NCBI GenBank assembly: GCA_031278575.1
Contig: JAITKD010000061.1
Span: forward strand, 1 to 9,930
From: Spirochaetaceae bacterium
Lineage (GTDB): Bacteria > Spirochaetota > Spirochaetia > Treponematales > Breznakiellaceae
Direction: 5' to 3'
DNA length: 9,930 bases
Shown here: piece by piece, positions 7,810 to 9,930 of the stretch
Layout of the letters: every line of letters starts with the position of its first letter
How positions within the stretch are numbered: the stretch's first letter is position 1
Translations under genes and position numbers: made by a program
The notes under the pieces: generated by a model
Told to the model about the DNA's origin: nothing
The model's database searches: none
The model's input: only the letters and a program-made list of their open reading frames with translations

Positions 7810-8247
7810 ATGAATTTAGGATTATTAGGCGCAGGCCTGGTGATGGGTATTGCCGCGGTAGGTTCGGCAATCGGTATCGGTATTGCCGGTCAGGCGGTAA
7901 TCGGCGCGTGGAAAAAATGTTATATCGGCAATAAACCCGCGCCCATGACCCTGCTTGCATTTGGGGGAGCGCCGTTAACCCAAACGTTCTACGGCTTTAT
8001 TCTGATGATGCAGATGAAAACCGCCGCGTTGACCAATACGGCTAATGGATGGTTGTACCTTGGGTTTGGCATCGCCTCGGGTCTTGCCATGGCCTTCTCC
8101 GCCATTGCCCAGGGCCAGGCCGGAGCCGCCGGCGCCGATGCCCAGGGGGAGACCGGCAAGGGTTTTACCCAGTATATCGCCATAGTCGGGGTCTGCGAAA
8201 CCGTAGCGCTTTTTGCTATGGTTCTTTCCATGATCAGTTTGGGATGA
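7810..8247 (+). CDS. atpK: V-type ATP synthase subunit K (rotor ring proteolipid)
   Basis: The membrane proteolipid that forms the rotating ring and carries the transported ion. Its 145 residues make two fused hairpins, four membrane helices, as in other V-type K subunits (about 140-160). Helices run at roughly 2-30 (GLVMGIAAVGSAIGIGIAG), 45-70, 82-105 and 120-144. The ion-binding carboxylate is Glu130 in VGVCETVALF of helix 4; the equivalent place in helix 2 is Gln58 in PLTQTFYGF, so there is one carboxylate per four helices, as usual for V-type. Thr57, Gln58, Gln101 (AIAQGQ) and Glu130 align with the Na+-coordinating residues of Enterococcus hirae NtpK (Thr64, Gln65, Gln110, Glu139), suggesting sodium as coupling ion. 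A strong AGGAG site lies at 7799-7803. It is the last ATPase gene. Confidence 0.96.
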   Translation: MNLGLLGAGLVMGIAAVGSAIGIGIAGQAVIGAWKKCYIGNKPAPMTLLAFGGAPLTQTFYGFILMMQMKTAALTNTANGWLYLGFGIASGLAMAFSAIAQGQAGAAGADAQGETGKGFTQYIAIVGVCETVALFAMVLSMISLG

Positions 8248-8248
8248 A

Positions 8249-8270
8249 CCGGGCCGGTTTAACCGTCCGG
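8249..8270 (+). terminator. GC-rich hairpin after atpK, possible attenuator or terminator
   Basis: CCGGGCCGG (8249-8257) pairs with CCGTCCGG (8263-8270) over eight positions with one bulged C and one G:U, around the loop TTTAA. It begins two bases after the atpK stop. The bases that follow (CGGGGTTTAAGG) contain only three T in a row, so it is weak as an intrinsic terminator. It may reduce read-through into ispG or protect the 3' end of the ATPase message; both are inferences from place. Confidence 0.35.
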
Positions 8271-8310
8271 CGGGGTTTAAGGGTTATAGGCCTCCGGGTT
8301 TTAGGTTAAA

Positions 8311-9471
8311 TTGCCCGGTATGGTTGTGGGGCAGCGGACATCCCGGAGCGTTCACCTCGGCGGGTTTGATCATATTGACGCCCTTACCATAGGGGGCGGT
8401 TTTCCCGTGGTAATACAAACCATGTGGAAGGACCGCCTTCAATTTGCCGATATCACGGACCGGGCCGGGGACGCCCTGGCAGCGAGGATCGCGGGGCTTA
8501 AAGCCATGGGATGCGGGCTGCTCCGCTTCGCGGTTCCCGACTTAGCGGCTGCCGAGGTTTTGGGCGCCCTGGCGGGGGCGGTATCCCTGCCCCTGGTGGC
8601 GGATATTCATTTTGATTATAAGATCGCCCTCCGCTGTCTGGATTACCCCGTCGCGAAAATCAGGATCAACCCCGGGAACATCGGGAGCGAGGAAAGGGTA
8701 AAAAAGGTTCTCGCCAAGGCCGCGGACCGGGGTGTTCCTATCCGGATCGGGGTCAATGCCGGCAGCCTTCCTCAGGATCTCCGGTATGCCGTTGAGGAAG
8801 GCCGTATGGACCGGGCGGAAGCGCTGGTGGCGGCGGCGGAGCGGGAATTGGCCCTTTTCCGGGAATTACGCTTTGAAAACGCCCTGGTTTCTTTAAAAGC
8901 CTCCACAATTGCCGATACTATAAAGGCGAACCGGATCTTAGCGTCCCGGACCGATGTACCGATCCACCTGGGGGTTACCGAAGCGGGCCCTCTCATCGCC
9001 GGAGTGGTCCGTAACACGGCGGCCCTGCATACCCTGCTCTCCGAAGGGATAGGGGAAACCGTCCGGGTTTCCCTTTCCGATTCCGTCGAAAATGAGGTAA
9101 TCGCCGGAAGGGAGATCCTGGGGGCGGTGGCGGATAGTTCCGGGGATGGGGAAAAAAAGCGGGGGGTGGCGGTAATTTCCTGCCCCCGGTGCGGCAGAAA
9201 CAGTTTTGATACCCATGGGTTTACCGAACGGTGGCTCTCCCGGTTGTACGCCCTGGATAAAAACATCACCGTGGCGGTTATGGGCTGCGCGGTAAACGGT
9301 CCCGGCGAGGCCCGCCACGCGGATCTGGGTATCACCGGCGCGGGTGACCATGTGCTGCTTTTCCGGCGCGGCAAGGTGGTACGGACCATAAGCGCCGGGG
9401 CGGAGAACCTGGAGGTTTTGGCGGACCGGGCCTTTGGGGAAGCCCTGGAGGAACTGGGGAAACGCGATTAG
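8311..9471 (+). CDS. ispG: 4-hydroxy-3-methylbut-2-en-1-yl diphosphate synthase (IspG/GcpE)
   Basis: Converts 2-C-methyl-D-erythritol 2,4-cyclodiphosphate to HMBPP, the penultimate step of the non-mevalonate isoprenoid pathway, using a [4Fe-4S] cluster. Residues 20-270 form the TIM barrel (VADIHFDYKIALRC, KIRINPGNIGS, IRIGVNAGSLP, HLGVTEAGPLI). The C-terminal cluster domain has Cys291 and Cys294 in SCPRCGR, Cys326 in MGCAVNGPGEA and the cluster ligand Glu333. The QTMWK near the N-terminus, where most bacteria have QSMTNT, fits my recollection of treponemal IspG. The start is uncertain: TTG 8311 has AGG (8303-8305) five bases upstream, while ATG 8320 would have that site 14 bases away; an in-frame TAG at 8302-8304 excludes anything earlier. 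Numbering here counts from TTG. It lies 63 bases behind atpK and may share its transcript. The stop TAG is inside a long inverted repeat. Confidence 0.96.
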   Translation: MPGMVVGQRTSRSVHLGGFDHIDALTIGGGFPVVIQTMWKDRLQFADITDRAGDALAARIAGLKAMGCGLLRFAVPDLAAAEVLGALAGAVSLPLVADIHFDYKIALRCLDYPVAKIRINPGNIGSEERVKKVLAKAADRGVPIRIGVNAGSLPQDLRYAVEEGRMDRAEALVAAAERELALFRELRFENALVSLKASTIADTIKANRILASRTDVPIHLGVTEAGPLIAGVVRNTAALHTLLSEGIGETVRVSLSDSVENEVIAGREILGAVADSSGDGEKKRGVAVISCPRCGRNSFDTHGFTERWLSRLYALDKNITVAVMGCAVNGPGEARHADLGITGAGDHVLLFRRGKVVRTISAGAENLEVLADRAFGEALEELGKRD

Positions 9472-9494
9472 CGTCAAGTTAATCAGCGTTTCCC
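9457..9494 (+). repeat. Inverted repeat across the ispG stop codon
   Basis: GGGAAACGCGATTA (9457-9470) pairs with TAATCAGCGTTTCCC (9480-9494) over 14 positions with one bulged A at 9485, around a nine-base loop. The left arm codes for the last residues of IspG and the first two bases of its TAG stop. The right arm ends three bases before the region that resembles a restriction-modification protein. As RNA it would be a strong hairpin and could serve as the ispG terminator, but no T-tract follows. It could instead mark an inverted duplication left at a rearrangement breakpoint. Confidence 0.6.
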
Positions 9495-9497
9495 TAG

Positions 9498-9605
9498 CAA
9501 TCCCTGGGAAATCTCATCATCACAGACTATCTGACGTTCCAGCTTTTTGTTGACGGCGCGTTGCTTGCATCGGCAACTCTGGCAACTATAAGCGGAAAGG
9601 GAATT
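9498..9605 (+). pseudogene. Coding remnant upstream of the methylase ATG (5'-truncated gene)
   Basis: The frame of the methylase gene stays open upstream of its first ATG to a TAG at 9495-9497, and the 36 codons read like part of the same family: NLIITDYLTFQLFVDGALL followed by ATLATISG resembles the N-terminal junction of large N6-methylase/restriction fusions, where a [NL]-[IL]-[IL]-T-[DN]-Y-L-x-F block and a short beta hairpin follow the nuclease-like domain. No usual start codon begins it except a TTG at 9561, deep inside. The roughly 100 residues expected before this block are absent, since ispG ends at 9471. The gene therefore appears to have lost its 5' end. This family match is from memory of conserved patterns. 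Confidence 0.65.
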
Positions 9606-9930
9606 ATGCCGGACAAAAAGCAGTTTCCCCTCTTTTTGGAATTGGTAGACAAGTTCACCGGATATTCCGGCAAGACGATTTATCAGTCAGAACAGCTTGC
9701 GAAGACGATGGCCGACAAAGCGAAACTGCGTGCGGAAACCAACAAAGCGGCCCTCAACGGAACAACAGAAAACGACACCCTGTCCGGACAGTATGAGGGC
9801 TTTAAGCACATCCTTATTCACAATCTAGCGGTTGATGAATTCGCCGATATTTACGCCCAGACCTGGGCTTACGGGCTTTTCGCGGCGCGGCTGCATCAAA
9901 AAGACAATCAACAATTCACCCGCTATCTTG
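9606..9930 (+). CDS. N6-adenine DNA methylase/restriction fusion protein, N-terminal part, runs off the window
   Basis: Resembles the helical connector that precedes the methylase domain in type IIG or type ISP-like restriction-modification proteins, large single-chain enzymes that both cut and methylate DNA. The 108 visible codons include TIYQSEQLAKTMADKAKLR, LSGQYEGFKHILIHNL and DEFADIYAQTWAYGLFAARL; the last is the clearest hallmark of the family. The methylase motifs (NPPY and the SAM-binding loop) would lie downstream of the window. A GGAAAGG (9594-9600) stands five bases before ATG 9606, so a gene finder would start here, but family-like sequence continues upstream without a start, so this ATG is probably internal to a truncated gene. 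Codon use is less GC-extreme than in ispG or the ATPase genes (for example AACAACAGAAAACGAC), as expected for a horizontally moving gene. Whether a product is made is unknown. Confidence 0.72.
   Translation, partial: MPDKKQFPLFLELVDKFTGYSGKTIYQSEQLAKTMADKAKLRAETNKAALNGTTENDTLSGQYEGFKHILIHNLAVDEFADIYAQTWAYGLFAARLHQKDNQQFTRYL

Noticed and set aside
8365..8450. IspG with QTMWKDRL instead of the usual QSMTNT-like motif
   Set aside because: At first it looked like a lost active-site motif, but as I recall other treponemal IspG proteins carry the same QTMWK, so it is a lineage feature. The cluster cysteines and Glu are all present.
1..9930. CRISPR array, tRNA, rRNA, insertion sequence or attachment site
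   Set aside because: I saw no spaced direct repeats, no tRNA-like clover-leaf, no rRNA motifs and no transposase or integrase frame. Apart from the right-edge RM remnant there is no direct mobile-element evidence.

Overview
The window holds a bacterial V/A-type (V-type) ATPase operon, read entirely on the plus strand, between the 3' end of a sugar-metabolism gene and the damaged start of a restriction-modification gene. The subunit order E, DUF2764, A, B, D, I, K, without recognisable C, F or G/H genes, is the arrangement known from spirochaetes (Borrelia, Treponema) and related Bacteroidetes/Chlamydia-type V-ATPases. Together with the treponeme-like IspG N-terminus (QTMWK where most bacteria have QSMTNT) and the moderately GC-rich coding sequence, this points to a Treponema or close relative, perhaps one of the higher-GC gut treponemes. 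The species cannot be fixed from the sequence.

Layout: 1-218 is the C-terminus of aldose 1-epimerase (galM), entering from upstream. 219-423 is an intergenic region with a hairpin and a good sigma70-type promoter (TTGAAA, 17 bp, TATATT). 424-786 is an unrecognised 120-residue protein, richer in A+T than its neighbours. 857-8247 carries the ATPase genes: atpE (stator stalk), a DUF2764 gene in the slot where other operons have subunit C, atpA (catalytic), atpB (non-catalytic), atpD (central stalk), atpI (membrane stator, ion half-channels) and atpK (rotor ring proteolipid). Genes are tightly spaced: ATGA overlaps join DUF2764 to atpA and the displaced end of atpD to atpI, and a 3-base gap separates atpE from a GTG start. 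8311-9471 is ispG, for the non-mevalonate isoprenoid pathway. 9498-9930 is the 5'-truncated N-terminal part of a large N6-adenine methylase/restriction fusion, running off the window.

How the genes work together: A3B3 hydrolyses or makes ATP, D turns in its centre, E and the N-terminal half of I hold the stator, and I with the K ring move the ion. The K subunit has the Thr/Gln/Gln/Glu set that binds Na+ in Enterococcus NtpK, so a sodium pump is plausible.

The points most worth a second look are: a -1 frame disruption near the end of atpD, after which the conserved C-terminus continues in another frame up to the atpI overlap; the truncated restriction-modification gene, whose homology extends upstream of its first ATG; a 14-bp inverted repeat spanning the ispG stop codon exactly at that breakpoint; and a 9-bp hairpin between atpB and atpD. 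I found no clearly new system. The window is mostly a conserved housekeeping operon with a disrupted right edge.
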